64,000 nt of DNA, from the NCBI RefSeq assembly GCF_004320525.1, contig NZ_SIHX01000005.1:327679-391678 (forward strand), read 5' to 3'. How positions within the stretch are numbered: position 1 is the stretch's first letter; every line of letters begins with the position of its first letter. This document shows positions 42,676-52,265 of the stretch, piece after piece. Origin of the DNA: Arthrobacter sp. S39. GTDB taxonomy: Bacteria > Actinomycetota > Actinomycetes > Actinomycetales > Micrococcaceae. Under the pieces are notes generated by a model. The model was not told where the DNA came from, did no database searches, and worked only from the letters and a program-made list of their open reading frames with translations. Position numbers and translations under genes: made by a program.

Positions 42676-42719
42676 GGCCGGTGAACGGTTGGCGGTCGGC
42701 AGGTGAACGTTAGTTGAAC
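42676..42719 (-). promoter_or_regulatory. PHO box: four 11-bp direct-repeat units between phoU and senX3
   Basis: On the minus strand four adjacent 11-base units read GTTCAACTAAC, GTTCACCTGCC, GACCGCCAACC and GTTCACCGGCC (42719 down to 42676). Three begin with GTTCA; the third unit is degenerate. Actinobacterial PhoP/RegX3 regulators bind GTTCACC-type 11-bp repeats, so this is probably where RegX3 controls its own operon and phoU. Confidence 0.8.
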
Positions 42720-42779
42720 CGTCCCCGCAGGTGGGCCGGATGCGGCAAAACCGCGTTTCCCACAGCATAAGCTGGGAAC

Positions 42780-44024
42780 GTGGATCCTATGCTCATCGGT
42801 GTCATCGCAGGCCTCATAGGCCTGTCGTTCGGCACCTTCGGCGTGCTTGCGTTCAGGGTGAGCGAAAAGCAGCGCCAGCTGGTGGACATCGCGGTCGAGG
42901 AACTCGCCCTGCCGGCGGGCGCCGCCGAGGTGCTGGCCGTCGTCGGACGTGCCTTTGTGGTGGTGGACGCCGTCGACGGCGTGGTCAGGGCCAGCCCCGC
43001 CGCCTACGCCTACGGCCTGGTCCGGGGCCACACGGTGGTCCACAAGCAGCTGCTGGACATGACGGCGGGTGTCCGCCGCGACGGCGTGATCATCGAGAAA
43101 CAGCTGGAGCTGCCCCGTGGCCCGCTCGGCCAGGGGACCATCATTGTGCAGGTGCGTGCAGCCATGCTCGGTGAGGAATACATCCTCCTGCTGGCCGACG
43201 ACCGGACGGAAATCACCCGGACCGAAGAGATCCGCAACGACTTTGTGGCCAACGTGTCCCATGAACTGAAGACCCCGGTGGGGGCCATCTCCCTCCTCGC
43301 CGAGGCGCTCGAGTCCTCGGCCGACGACGAGCAGGCAGTCCGCCGCTTCGCCAAACGCATGCACAAGGAGTCCGGCCGCCTGGCAGCACTGGTCCAGGAC
43401 ATCATTGAACTCTCACGCCTGCAGGGGGCCAGTGTGGCCCAGCAGGGCAGGCCTGTGGACATCAACGCTGTGATCAGCGAGGCCGTTGACCGGTCCCAGC
43501 TGCCAGCCGAGAGCAAGAACATCACGATTGTTGTGGGCGGACACGCGGACGGAATGGTCTACGGCGATCCCGACCTGCTGGTCACGGCACTGCGCAACCT
43601 CATTGACAATGCCATCCGGTACTCGCCGGAGAACACGCGGGTGGGTGTGGGCGTCCGCGCCAAGGAGGGACTGATCGCGATATCTGTCACCGACCAGGGC
43701 GAAGGACTCTCCCCTGAGGACCAGGAACGCGTCTTTGAGCGTTTCTACCGGGTGGACGCCGCCCGCTCCCGCCACACCGGCGGGACAGGCCTCGGGCTGA
43801 GCATCGTCAAGCATGTCGTCTCAAACCACGGAGGCGAGGTGACCCTGTGGTCCCAGCCCGGCCAGGGTTCGACTTTCACCCTTCGGCTGCCGGAAATGGA
43901 GGGGCCCGACGTCGAGGAAGAACCTGCCGCCGGCCCGAAGTCCGCACCGCCCAAGCACCATGCCGCCCGTCAATCCCACGAATCCCGCGCCGCCGGCGCA
44001 CACGAACAAGGAGCTAGCGCTTGA
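42780..44024 (+). CDS. senX3: Phosphate-sensing histidine kinase SenX3-like
   Basis: A 414-aa sensor kinase. One N-terminal membrane helix (residues about 4-25) is followed by a PAS-like region (about 45-140), the dimerisation/phosphoacceptor box FVANVSHELKTPVGAI (His161) and the ATPase domain with N box DNAIRYSPENTRV, DQGEGLSPED, RFYRVDAARS and GGTGLGLSIVKHV. In the SenX3-RegX3 system it phosphorylates RegX3 when phosphate is low. The start is given as the GTG at 42780; an ATG three codons later is possible. Its stop overlaps the regX3 start (TTGA). Confidence 0.93.
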   Translation: MDPMLIGVIAGLIGLSFGTFGVLAFRVSEKQRQLVDIAVEELALPAGAAEVLAVVGRAFVVVDAVDGVVRASPAAYAYGLVRGHTVVHKQLLDMTAGVRRDGVIIEKQLELPRGPLGQGTIIVQVRAAMLGEEYILLLADDRTEITRTEEIRNDFVANVSHELKTPVGAISLLAEALESSADDEQAVRRFAKRMHKESGRLAALVQDIIELSRLQGASVAQQGRPVDINAVISEAVDRSQLPAESKNITIVVGGHADGMVYGDPDLLVTALRNLIDNAIRYSPENTRVGVGVRAKEGLIAISVTDQGEGLSPEDQERVFERFYRVDAARSRHTGGTGLGLSIVKHVVSNHGGEVTLWSQPGQGSTFTLRLPEMEGPDVEEEPAAGPKSAPPKHHAARQSHESRAAGAHEQGASA

Positions 44025-44701
44025 GCAGGATCTTGATAGTTGAGGACGAGGAGTCGTTCAGCGACCCGCTGTCCTATTTGCTGGGCAAGGAAGGGTTCGA
44101 AGTGGAGGTGGTGGACAACGGCCTTGACGCCATCACCGAGTTCGACCGCAACGGCGCCGACCTGGTCCTGCTGGACCTGCAGCTCCCGGGCCTGTCCGGA
44201 ACCGAAGTGTGCCGCCAGCTCCGGCAACGGTCCGGCGTTCCGGTCATCATGCTGACCGCCAAGGATTCCGAGATCGACAAAGTGGTGGGCCTGGAACTCG
44301 GCGCCGACGACTACGTGACCAAGCCGTATTCCTCGCGCGAACTGGTTGCCAGGGTACGGGCTGTGCTCCGCCGCCAGGGCGAGCCGGAAGAACTGATCTC
44401 AGCCACGGTGCAGGCCGGACCTGTCCGGATGGACATCGAGCGGCACGTGGTAAGCGTGGGCGGCGAGCAGGTGCTGCTCCCGCTGAAGGAATTTGAACTG
44501 CTCGAGATGCTGCTCCGGAACTCGGGGCGGGTGCTGACCCGGGGCCAGCTCATCGACAGGGTGTGGGGATCCGACTATGTGGGCGACACGAAGACCCTCG
44601 ATGTCCACGTCAAGCGGCTGCGGAGCAAGATCGAGCCGGACCCGTCGGCGCCACGGTTCCTGGTGACGGTGCGGGGCCTCGGCTACAAGTTCGAACCCTA
44701 G
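44021..44701 (+). CDS. regX3: Response regulator RegX3-like (OmpR family)
   Basis: A 226-aa OmpR/PhoB-class regulator. The receiver domain has the acidic pair (EDEE, residues 8-11), phosphoacceptor Asp52 (LVLLDLQLPGLSG), Thr (MLTAKDSE) and Lys (VTKPYSSREL). The winged-helix domain (about 130-225) ends with the recognition segment LDVHVKRLRSKIEPDPSAPRFL and GLGYKFEP. It activates phosphate-starvation genes. The TTG start is overlapped by the senX3 stop, which implies coupled translation. A loopless 50-bp palindrome ends the transcript. Confidence 0.94.
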   Translation: MSRILIVEDEESFSDPLSYLLGKEGFEVEVVDNGLDAITEFDRNGADLVLLDLQLPGLSGTEVCRQLRQRSGVPVIMLTAKDSEIDKVVGLELGADDYVTKPYSSRELVARVRAVLRRQGEPEELISATVQAGPVRMDIERHVVSVGGEQVLLPLKEFELLEMLLRNSGRVLTRGQLIDRVWGSDYVGDTKTLDVHVKRLRSKIEPDPSAPRFLVTVRGLGYKFEP

Positions 44702-44733
44702 GCAGCGGCCCGGTATGCCCGGGCGCCAACCCC

Positions 44734-44783
44734 GCAACGCAGAAGGAGGGGCTCCCCGCGGGGAGCCCCTCCTTCTGCGTTGC
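44734..44783. terminator. Perfect 50-bp palindrome, terminator after regX3
   Basis: Bases 44734-44758 and 44759-44783 are exact reverse complements with no spacer. It lies 32 bases past regX3 and 20 bases past the end of the convergent lipoprotein gene, so it probably terminates both. Confidence 0.75.
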
Positions 44784-44803
44784 GTCGTGGTCCGCTGAGG
44801 CGC

Positions 44804-45349
44804 CTAGTGGGCTGCGGCGGCAGAAGACGTCGACGGCGACGGCGTCGGTGAGCTGGTGCCGGTCGGCTCGCTGCCAGCCGGCACATACTCTTTGTACTCT
44901 TCCAGGGTTGCGTCCAGAACCGGAACGTCGATGGTCTTGTTCAGGTTGGTGCCGTTTTCGGTGATCTTAACCGGCACCAGGGAGCCGGCGATGCCGCCGC
45001 TGGTGCTAAGGATCGCTTCGTCGGTGGAGTCGTTGAGCAGCGTGTAGGAGTTTGCCTTCACAGACACCTGCGTCTGGGAGCCTTCGGCGCCGTTGACCGT
45101 CAGCTTGACGTCCTGCGACGAGGAGTTGTAGACGGCGCCGAGCAGGCGGCCCGGCTTGTCCTCGCCGGCGGAAACAATCATGAAGTTGCGCAGCTGCAGG
45201 GGGCCCAGGTCCGCGCGGATGCCATCCGATGCGGAGTACTGGTGAGAAGTCTGCTGGGGGGTGATGTAGCCGCAGCCGGTCACCGTCACCAGGCCGAGGC
45301 CCAGGGCAGCTGCCGCCAATGCCAGTTTGCCGCGCTGGGCCCGGTTCAT
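44804..45349 (-). CDS. Hypothetical lipoprotein
   Basis: A ~181-aa lipoprotein. Signal residues 1-26 end in the lipobox VTGC (Cys26). The exported part is beta-rich ([53 protein letters not shown]) and ends in a Ser/Thr/Pro-rich low-complexity tail. The fold rhythm recalls small copper-chaperone-like or immunoglobulin-like lipoproteins, but no metal motif is present, so I leave the function open. The ATG at 45349 is preferred over a GTG five codons earlier (45364). It is convergent with regX3 and divergent from carD. Confidence 0.85.
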   Translation of the reverse strand: MNRAQRGKLALAAAALGLGLVTVTGCGYITPQQTSHQYSASDGIRADLGPLQLRNFMIVSAGEDKPGRLLGAVYNSSSQDVKLTVNGAEGSQTQVSVKANSYTLLNDSTDEAILSTSGGIAGSLVPVKITENGTNLNKTIDVPVLDATLEEYKEYVPAGSEPTGTSSPTPSPSTSSAAAAH

Positions 45350-45588
45350 CGCAGTGAAACGCACGTCACGTACTCCTCAAGAGTCTTGGAACATTATTCA
45401 GCCCATAGCCTATCCGCAAACCTGCCCAAACGCGGATTCCGGGCGGTCACATTGCCCTTGGCAAGGCCTCTCCGATGCACTATTATCCGCATCCGTCAAG
45501 GGGTCCAAGGGGGTCGATTCTGCCCATTTTCCGCGTATTCATGCGGTTCCGGGGCCCTTTCGCGGCCAGTCATATGCCCGAATCGTGA

Positions 45589-45594
45589 TAAACT
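45589..45594 (+). promoter_or_regulatory. Candidate extended -10 element of carD
   Basis: TAAACT (45589-45594) is preceded by TGA, giving an extended -10 of the TGnTAAACT type. A start of transcription near 45601 would leave a 20-base leader containing the ribosome site GGGAAAGGGG. No good -35 box was seen. Confidence 0.4.
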
Positions 45595-45620
45595 GGTCTG
45601 CGGGAAAGGGGAATGTCCAC

Positions 45621-46103
45621 ATGGTATTTGAGGTCGGCGAGACAGTAGTTTACCCTCACCACGGTGCTGCAAAAATTGAAGAAATCAAGATGCGCACCGT
45701 CAAGGGCGAAGAGAAAATGTATCTCAAGCTCAAGGTGGCTCAGGGTGATCTGACCATTGAAGTTCCAGCAGAAAACGTTGACCTTGTTGGGGTCCGGGAT
45801 GTAGTGGGCAAGGAAGGCCTGGAGCACGTATTCGATGTGCTCCGTGCCGAGTTCACTGAAGAACCCACCAACTGGTCACGCAGATACAAGGCAAATCTGG
45901 AGAAGCTTGCTTCCGGTGACGTCATCAAGGTAGCAGAGGTCGTCCGCGACCTGTGGCGCCGAGATCACGACCGGGGCCTTTCCGCAGGTGAGAAGCGAAT
46001 GCTGGCCAAGGCCCGGCAGATTCTGATTTCAGAGTTGGCGCTGGCTGAAAAGACCGACGAAGAGAAGGCGGCCAGCGTTCTCGACGAGGTCCTGGCTTCC
46101 TAA
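45621..46103 (+). CDS. carD: CarD-family RNA polymerase-binding regulator
   Basis: A 160-aa protein with the N-terminal RNA polymerase-interaction (Tudor-like) domain [17 protein letters not shown] (1-17) through [14 protein letters not shown], and the helical DNA-binding C-terminal domain with [17 protein letters not shown] and [21 protein letters not shown]. The conserved tryptophan that props open the -10 region is the one in DLWRRD (about residue 113). CarD stabilises open complexes at rRNA and many other promoters. The ATG at 45621 follows the ribosome site GGGAAAGGGG. It is followed by ispD, the usual actinobacterial order. Confidence 0.95.
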   Translation: MVFEVGETVVYPHHGAAKIEEIKMRTVKGEEKMYLKLKVAQGDLTIEVPAENVDLVGVRDVVGKEGLEHVFDVLRAEFTEEPTNWSRRYKANLEKLASGDVIKVAEVVRDLWRRDHDRGLSAGEKRMLAKARQILISELALAEKTDEEKAASVLDEVLAS

Positions 46104-46109
46104 GAATTG

Positions 46110-46150
46110 AACCCCGGCGGCACGCAAGTGCCGCCGGGGTTTCTTTTTGC
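46110..46150 (+). terminator. Terminator after carD
   Basis: Arms AACCCCGGCGGCAC (46110-46123) and GTGCCGCCGGGGTT (46128-46141) with a GCAA loop are followed by TTCTTTTT. A classical intrinsic terminator. Confidence 0.9.
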
Positions 46151-46200
46151 CCGGATTCAGGTCCGGGCGGGGCAGCCTGCGTGGACGTAGGCTAGTCCGC

Positions 46201-46983
46201 ATGAGTGAAACACCCACCCGCCTTGTCACCGCCGTGATCCTGGTGGCCGCAGGTTCAGGGCAGCGGCTTGGCTACGGCATGCCCAAGGCCGCTGTTCCGC
46301 TGGGCGGCGAACCCCTTCTGACCCATGCCCTGCGCGGCATCGTCGCGTCCGGCATCAGCAGCCAGGTCTGCGTCGCCCTGCCGGCAGGAGACGACGGCCT
46401 CCGCCAGCTTTGCGAGGACTTCCGGGAGGAACTGGCCGACGGCGGCCCCATCCTGACCATCGTCGACGGCGGCGCCACCCGGGCTGATTCCGTCCGGGCC
46501 GGCATCGCTGCCCTGATGGACGGCATTGAAGCGGTGCTGGTGCACGACGCCGCGCGTGCCCTCACACCCGAATCCGTTTTCCACCGCGTCGCCGATGCCC
46601 TGGCTGCAGGCGCCGCAGCGGTGATCCCCGCCGTCGCGGTGGTGGACACCGTCAAAACGGTCGCCGCGACCACGGGAACGGACAGTGCCCTGGCGCCGGA
46701 GATCGTCACCGGGACCGCGCCGCGGGAGGAACTCCGTGCGGTGCAGACACCGCAGGGCTTCCGGCTCGGAACCCTCCTGAAGGCGCATGAGGCCGCCCAG
46801 GCCCTGGACGGGAAGCAGTCGGCGGCTGTCACCGACGACGCCATGCTCGTGGAAATGCTCGGTACGCCGGTCTTTGCAGTCCGAGGCTCCACGCAATCCC
46901 TGAAAATCACGACGCCCCTTGACCTGATCCTCGCCGAAGGGCTCCTGGAAGGGCCGCTGGGCGCCCGCTGGGTGGAGGGCTGA
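46201..46983 (+). CDS. ispD: 2-C-methyl-D-erythritol 4-phosphate cytidylyltransferase
   Basis: A 260-aa enzyme of the MEP isoprenoid pathway; it joins CTP to methylerythritol 4-phosphate. The nucleotide-binding start [27 protein letters not shown] (split around residues 14-40) and later [10 protein letters not shown] and [10 protein letters not shown] are family marks. I chose the ATG at 46201; the residues encoded upstream (from 46147) are not conserved-looking. The ispF start lies 2 bases after its stop. Confidence 0.95.
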   Translation: MSETPTRLVTAVILVAAGSGQRLGYGMPKAAVPLGGEPLLTHALRGIVASGISSQVCVALPAGDDGLRQLCEDFREELADGGPILTIVDGGATRADSVRAGIAALMDGIEAVLVHDAARALTPESVFHRVADALAAGAAAVIPAVAVVDTVKTVAATTGTDSALAPEIVTGTAPREELRAVQTPQGFRLGTLLKAHEAAQALDGKQSAAVTDDAMLVEMLGTPVFAVRGSTQSLKITTPLDLILAEGLLEGPLGARWVEG

Positions 46984-46985
46984 AC

Positions 46986-47516
46986 ATGGGGCCGGAGAAC
47001 ATGATCCTGCCCCGCACGGGAATCGGCGTGGACGTCCACGCCTTCGCCGCCGCGGACAAGCCCCGCCCGTTGTGGCTGGGAGGACTCCATTGGGAGGGCG
47101 AGCGTGGCCTGGCCGGCCACTCCGATGCTGACCCCGTGGCGCACGCCGCGGCAGACGCCCTGTTCTCCGCGGCCGGGGTCGGCGACCTTGGAACACACTT
47201 CGGCACAGACCGGCCCGAATTCGCCGGCGCTTCAGGTGCCACCCTCCTGGCAGAAGCGGCAAGGATCGTGCGGGCTGCCGGATTCGAGATCGGCAACGTC
47301 GCCGTGCAGTTTGTGGGCAACCGGCCCAAGTTCGGGCCGCGGCGGGAAGAATCCCAGCGCGTCCTCAGCGAGGCCGCCGGTGCCCCGGTCAGCGTCACCG
47401 CCACCACCAGCGACGGGCTGGGCTTCACCGGGAGGGGTGAGGGAATCTCCGCCGTGGCCACCGCACTGGTGTATCCCACAGCCAACATGCGCCCGTCGGC
47501 TAATCTGGAGCGGTGA
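46986..47516 (+). CDS. ispF: 2-C-methyl-D-erythritol 2,4-cyclodiphosphate synthase
   Basis: A 176-aa trimeric MEP-pathway enzyme that cyclises the CDP-activated intermediate, releasing CMP. Metal ligands are in GIGVDVHAF (Asp16, His18), with the substrate loop [29 protein letters not shown] (split) and the [18 protein letters not shown] terminal region. Family length is about 155-165 aa; the extra N-terminal residues come before the first strand. Its stop overlaps the cysS start (GTGA). It works in the same pathway as ispD. Confidence 0.95.
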   Translation: MGPENMILPRTGIGVDVHAFAAADKPRPLWLGGLHWEGERGLAGHSDADPVAHAAADALFSAAGVGDLGTHFGTDRPEFAGASGATLLAEAARIVRAAGFEIGNVAVQFVGNRPKFGPRREESQRVLSEAAGAPVSVTATTSDGLGFTGRGEGISAVATALVYPTANMRPSANLER

Positions 47517-48979
47517 CCCTGCGCTTTTACGACACAGCATCCGCCGAAGTCCGCGACTTCGTCCCCCTCGAACCGGGCAAGGCAAGCGTCTATTACTGCG
47601 GCGCTACCGTCCAGGGGATGCCCCATGTGGGACACATCCGCTCCGCCATCGCGTTTGACCAGCTCACCCGCTGGCTGACGTACCGGGGGTACCGCGTCAC
47701 GGTGGTCCGGAACGTCACGGACATCGATGACAAGATCCTCGCCAAGTCTGAAGCGTCCTTCGCCCCCGGGTTCCGGCCCGAACCGGGGGAGGTCCGTGAG
47801 GAAGAGTGGTGGGCGCTGGCCTACCGCTATGAACAGGAGTTCCTGAAGGCCTACGACACCCTTGGCGTGTCCAGGCCCACGTATGAACCCCGCGCCACCG
47901 GGCACATTCCCGAAATGCATGCCCTTATCCAGCAGTTGATCGACCGTGGCCACGCGTATCCGGCCCTGGACGACTCGGGCGACGTCTACTTCGACGTGCG
48001 GTCGTGGGACAAGTACGGGTCGCTGACGCGCCAGAACATCGATGACATGCAGGGTGCCCAGGACGCGGATCCGCGCGGCAAGAAAGATGCCCGGGACTTC
48101 GCGCTCTGGAAGGGCTCCAAAGAGGGGGAGCCGACGACGGCGAGCTGGGCCTCGCCGTGGGGTGCCGGCCGCCCGGGCTGGCACCTGGAATGCTCCGCCA
48201 TGGTCACCAAGTACCTCGGCACCGAGTTCGATATCCACGGCGGCGGGCTGGACCTGCGTTTCCCGCACCACGAGAACGAGATGGCCCAGTCCCAGGCGGC
48301 GGGCCACGGCTTCGCGAACTTCTGGATGCACAACGGCATGGTCACCTACCAGGGCGAAAAGATGTCCAAGTCCATCGGCAACACGGTCAGCCCCGCCGAA
48401 ATGCTTGAACTGGCCCCGCCGCGGGTGGTCCGGTACTACCTGGGCCAGGCGCACTACCGTTCCATACTCGACTACCGCCCCACGTCGCTGGAGGAGGCTG
48501 CTGCCGCCGTCGAACGTATTGACGGGTTCCAGGCCAAAGCCGCCGCCCGCCTGGGTACCGACTTCGGCTTCGTGGCAGGCAACTTCGGCCCGTCCACCGA
48601 GTCTGTGCAGGCTTTTTCGGACGCCATGGACGACGACCTCAACGTCCCGCGCGCGTTGGCTGCCCTGCACGAGACCGTGCGGGCCGGCAACACCGCCCTT
48701 GCCGAGGGCGATGACGAAGCCGCGCGGCATGCACGGAACGCGGTCATGATCATGACCAGGGCCCTGGGGCTCGACGCCGTCGCAAGCTCAGATGCCGCGA
48801 ACACCAAGGAAGCGGCTGCGCTGGGCGTGCTGGTTGAGGCCCAGCTGGTGGCCCGCGCCGAGGCCCGGGCAGCCAAGGACTGGGCGGCGTCGGACGCCAT
48901 CCGGGACACGCTGAAGGCCGCCGGCGTCGCCGTCGAGGACAGTGCCGAAGGCGCCACCTGGAGCCTGCAGCGGGACTGA
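47513..48979 (+). CDS. cysS: Cysteinyl-tRNA synthetase
   Basis: A 488-aa class I synthetase. The HIGH-type motif is PHVGHIRSA (about residues 37-45), the zinc ligands lie in [10 protein letters not shown] (Cys29) and at WHLECSAM and [15 protein letters not shown], and the KMSKS motif is [10 protein letters not shown] (about 282-291). It charges tRNA-Cys. The start is a GTG (47513) overlapping the ispF stop. A paralogue in actinobacteria, MshC, has similar motifs, but the ispDF-cysS-rlmB neighbourhood and 470-490 aa length fit CysS rather than MshC (~410 aa). Confidence 0.95.
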   Translation: MTLRFYDTASAEVRDFVPLEPGKASVYYCGATVQGMPHVGHIRSAIAFDQLTRWLTYRGYRVTVVRNVTDIDDKILAKSEASFAPGFRPEPGEVREEEWWALAYRYEQEFLKAYDTLGVSRPTYEPRATGHIPEMHALIQQLIDRGHAYPALDDSGDVYFDVRSWDKYGSLTRQNIDDMQGAQDADPRGKKDARDFALWKGSKEGEPTTASWASPWGAGRPGWHLECSAMVTKYLGTEFDIHGGGLDLRFPHHENEMAQSQAAGHGFANFWMHNGMVTYQGEKMSKSIGNTVSPAEMLELAPPRVVRYYLGQAHYRSILDYRPTSLEEAAAAVERIDGFQAKAAARLGTDFGFVAGNFGPSTESVQAFSDAMDDDLNVPRALAALHETVRAGNTALAEGDDEAARHARNAVMIMTRALGLDAVASSDAANTKEAAALGVLVEAQLVARAEARAAKDWAASDAIRDTLKAAGVAVEDSAEGATWSLQRD

Positions 48980-49047
48980 ACCGGCGATTTAACTTGATTC
49001 AGTAGACTGGTAAGCAGACTCAGTCAAACAATCAAGGGTGGAACACA

Positions 49048-50037
49048 ATGGCCAACAATGGTCGCCGATCGGTTAAAGCGAAGAAGGGCCCAACCATCGG
49101 AACCGGTGGTCATGGCCGCAAGGCTCTTGAAGGCAAGGGTCCCACACCCAAGGCGGAGGACCGCCCGTACCACAAGGCGCACAAGAGCAAGCAGCTGGCC
49201 GAACGGTCTGCTGCCAAGCGCGGAACAGGCGCCCGCAGCGCCGGTGCCGCACGCACCGGCCCCAAGGGGCGGGCAACCGAAGAGGTCGTCACGGGCCGCA
49301 ACTCCGTGGTGGAGGCACTGCGCGCGGGCATCCCCGCCAAGGCACTGCACATCGCCATCCGGATCGAAATGGATGACCGGGTCAAGGAGTCGCTGAAGAT
49401 CGCGGCCGAGCGCGGCATTCCGCTGCTCGAGACCGGCAAGCCGGAGCTGGACCGCATGACCGACGACGCCGTCCACCAGGGCCTGGTCCTGCAGATCCCG
49501 CCTTACGAATACCAGGATGCGTATGACCTGGCAGAGGAAACCGTTGACCGGTGGAAAAAGGGCCACGTAGCCAACGCCCCGCTGTTCGTTGCGCTGGACG
49601 GCATCACCGACCCCCGCAACCTCGGCGCGATCATCCGCTCCGTCTCCGCATTCAGCGGCCACGGCGTCATCGTCCCGGAACGGCGCTCCGTAGGCGTCAC
49701 GGCCTCGGCCTGGAAGACCAGCGCCGGCGCGGCCGTACGCGTCCCGGTGGCACGCGCCGCCAACCTGAACAGCGCCCTGAAGCAGTTCAAGAACATGGGC
49801 ATCTTTGTCCTCGGGCTCGACGGCGACGGCGACGTTTCGCTGCCGGACCTTACGCTCGCCACCGAACCCGTATGCATTGTGGTCGGATCCGAAGGGAAGG
49901 GCCTCAGCCGCCTGGTCCGGGAAAACTGCGACCAGATCGTCTCCATTCCGATCGATTCCGCCATGGAATCGCTGAACGCCTCCATGGCCGTAGGCATCTC
50001 CCTCTACGAGGTCTCCAGGCAGCGCGCCACCAAGTAG
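49048..50037 (+). CDS. rlmB: 23S rRNA 2'-O-methyltransferase, RlmB/TrmH family
   Basis: A 329-aa SPOUT methyltransferase. A basic N-terminal tail (1-80, Lys/Arg/Gly-rich, likely RNA-binding) precedes the substrate-binding domain (VVTGRNSVVEALRAGIPAKAL, about 84-104) and the knotted SAM domain with FVALDGITDPRNLGAIIRS, VVGSEGKGLSRLVRENC and SIPIDSAMESLNASMAVGISLYE. It methylates a guanosine ribose in 23S rRNA (G2251 in E. coli). It sits 68 bp after cysS. The ATG at 49048 follows an AAGGGTGG ribosome site. Confidence 0.94.
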   Translation: MANNGRRSVKAKKGPTIGTGGHGRKALEGKGPTPKAEDRPYHKAHKSKQLAERSAAKRGTGARSAGAARTGPKGRATEEVVTGRNSVVEALRAGIPAKALHIAIRIEMDDRVKESLKIAAERGIPLLETGKPELDRMTDDAVHQGLVLQIPPYEYQDAYDLAEETVDRWKKGHVANAPLFVALDGITDPRNLGAIIRSVSAFSGHGVIVPERRSVGVTASAWKTSAGAAVRVPVARAANLNSALKQFKNMGIFVLGLDGDGDVSLPDLTLATEPVCIVVGSEGKGLSRLVRENCDQIVSIPIDSAMESLNASMAVGISLYEVSRQRATK

Positions 50038-50141
50038 AACCGCAGGGCGCGGATGAAGGGTGGCGGCTGGCTTGCGGGCGGCGTCACATAACCGGAAGCA
50101 CTGGTGTTTTCACGCCGGCGGCTAATATTTAGGTGATGGTC

Positions 50142-52247
50142 ATGCCGCTTTTCGACACTGCTTCCACCATGGACGCCTCCACGGCGCTTCCCCTCGGTGT
50201 CAGCGTTCCGCGCCCCGATTCCGGGGGCGGACACGCTTCGCAGTCCCGCGCGAACGTGGCCGTGTATGCGCCGGGCGTGGCCAGCCTGGAGATCGCCTAC
50301 AAGGCGCCGGGCGGCGAATGGCAGCTGAAGGCGCTGCCCAACGTCACCCACGGCGTCCACCACGGAATCGTCGAGGGTTTCCCGGTTGGCTCAAGGTATG
50401 GCTTCCGGCCGACGTCCAAAGAGGAATCGCTGCCGCTGTCAGTGCCCACCCTTGATTTGGACGACGACGGCGGCCAGCCGCTGCTGCTCGATCCCTACGG
50501 TCGGGCCGTGGACCAGCGGGAAGGGTTCCTGACGAACGTCAGGATGGCCACCGATTTTGACTGGGGCAGCGACGCGCGTCCGCGGACGCAATGGCGCAAC
50601 ACGATCATTTACGAGGCACACGTCCGCGGCCAGAGCATGCTGCACCCGGACGTCCCTGAGGAACTCCGCGGCACGTATGCCGGCATGGCGCACCCGGCCA
50701 TCATCGAGCACCTCAAGAGCCTGGGCGTTACATCCGTCCAGCTGCTCCCGGTGCATTTCCACCTTGACGAACCCCATCTGCAGAACCTTGGCCTGACCAA
50801 CTACTGGGGCTACAACACCGCCGCATTCTTTGCGCCGCATCCCAGCTACGCCACCGAGGCCGCGCAGGGCGCGGGCCCGCAGGCCATCCAGGACGAATTC
50901 AAAGGCATGGTCAAACTCCTCCATGCCGCCGGGATTGAAGTGATCCTGGACGTTGTCTACAACCACACAGCAGAAGGCGGACCTGACCGGCCTGCACTGA
51001 GCTTCCGCGGCCTTGGCGAGGACAAGTACTACCGGACCGATGGCCACGGCAGGTACCTTGACACCACCGGCTGCGGCAACAGCCTGAATTTCGGCGAACC
51101 TCGGGTAGTGCAGCTGGTGCTGGACTCGCTCCGGTACTGGGTGGATGAATTCCACATTGACGGGTTCCGCTTCGACCTCGCCGTGACGCTCTGCCGGAAC
51201 GCTGCCAACGAATTCGATCCCCGGCATCCCTTCCTTGTTGCCATCGCGGCGGATCCGGTGTTGTCGGACGTGAAGCTGATCGCCGAGCCGTGGGACGTGG
51301 GCTACGGCGGCTGGCAGACCGGGCGCTTCCCCGGCGGCTGGGTGGACTGGAACGACCACTTCCGCGACGGTGTCAGGTCGTTCTGGCTCTCCGACCGCGC
51401 CGCCATCGAAGGCGGCGGCCACGGAGGATCCGTGGCCAAGCTCGCGGACGCCCTGTCAGGTTCGGCCGGACTCTTCGAAGGCTCCGGCCGCTCCAGGCTG
51501 GCCTCGCTCAATTTCGTTACGTCGCACGACGGCTTCACGCTGGCCGACCTCGTCTCCTACGACCGCAAGCACAACGAGGCCAACGGCGAGCAGAACCGGG
51601 ACGGGCACGGCGATAACCGCAGCTACAACCACGGCTTCGAGGGGCGGACCGAGGACGAAGCAATCCTGGCCGAGCGCGCCCAGTCCCGCCGCAACCTCAT
51701 GGCCTCGTTGATGATCTCGATGGGCGTGCCCATGATCACCGCCGGGGATGAGCTGGCGCGTACCCAGCAGGGAAACAACAACGCCTACTGCCAGGACAAC
51801 CCGCTCGCGTGGATCGACTGGACCCGGACGCCCGAGTCGCACGAGATGCTGCGCAGCACCAAGCGCTACGTCCGGCTCCGCAAGGAATTCCTCGCCAGCC
51901 AGCCCCACGATTTCCCGGTCCGCGACGAACAGTCCTACCTTTACTGGTTTGACGAGTCGGGTGAGCCGATGTCCATGGACCGCTGGAACGATCCCCAGCA
52001 CCGGGTCATGCAACTCCTGCTGGGCTCCGATGACGGCACCCTGGCCGGCCTGGTGGTGGTCAACGGCAGCACCTCCGACGTGAAGATCACGTTGCCGCAG
52101 CTCACCAACGACGACGGAACGCCGCACCGCATGTTCGAGTTGAGGCTCACCACCTCGCCGCTGCACGAACTGCGCCAGGGCGGGATCGTCGCCTCGGGGG
52201 AGACGGACCTCGTCGAGGCCAACTCGATCAACATCTACCGCACCTAG
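50142..52247 (+). CDS. glgX: Glycogen debranching enzyme GlgX
   Basis: A ~701-aa GH13 isoamylase-type enzyme that hydrolyses alpha-1,6 branches in glycogen. An N-terminal carbohydrate-binding-like domain (to about 130) precedes the barrel: VVYNHTAEGG (region I), GFRFDLAVTL (nucleophile D345), IAEPWDVG (acid E382) and TSHDGFTLADLVSY (region IV). Start choice: ATG at 50142 has AGGTGATGG five bases ahead. The GTG/ATG at 50133/50136 is also possible, and a TAATAT (50123-50128) close upstream would give a very short or leaderless message. It precedes the RNase/barstar pair. Confidence 0.92.
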   Translation: MPLFDTASTMDASTALPLGVSVPRPDSGGGHASQSRANVAVYAPGVASLEIAYKAPGGEWQLKALPNVTHGVHHGIVEGFPVGSRYGFRPTSKEESLPLSVPTLDLDDDGGQPLLLDPYGRAVDQREGFLTNVRMATDFDWGSDARPRTQWRNTIIYEAHVRGQSMLHPDVPEELRGTYAGMAHPAIIEHLKSLGVTSVQLLPVHFHLDEPHLQNLGLTNYWGYNTAAFFAPHPSYATEAAQGAGPQAIQDEFKGMVKLLHAAGIEVILDVVYNHTAEGGPDRPALSFRGLGEDKYYRTDGHGRYLDTTGCGNSLNFGEPRVVQLVLDSLRYWVDEFHIDGFRFDLAVTLCRNAANEFDPRHPFLVAIAADPVLSDVKLIAEPWDVGYGGWQTGRFPGGWVDWNDHFRDGVRSFWLSDRAAIEGGGHGGSVAKLADALSGSAGLFEGSGRSRLASLNFVTSHDGFTLADLVSYDRKHNEANGEQNRDGHGDNRSYNHGFEGRTEDEAILAERAQSRRNLMASLMISMGVPMITAGDELARTQQGNNNAYCQDNPLAWIDWTRTPESHEMLRSTKRYVRLRKEFLASQPHDFPVRDEQSYLYWFDESGEPMSMDRWNDPQHRVMQLLLGSDDGTLAGLVVVNGSTSDVKITLPQLTNDDGTPHRMFELRLTTSPLHELRQGGIVASGETDLVEANSINIYRT

Positions 52248-52265
52248 GCCTCCGGGGGACCATAA

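Noticed and set aside
46907..48730. A 607-codon minus-strand frame across ispF and cysS
   Set aside because: It spans two genuine genes on the other strand and has no recognisable motif.
47513..48979. MshC (mycothiol cysteine ligase) instead of CysS
   Set aside because: The length (488 aa) and the ispD-ispF-cysS-rlmB order fit CysS; MshC is shorter and lies in other contexts.
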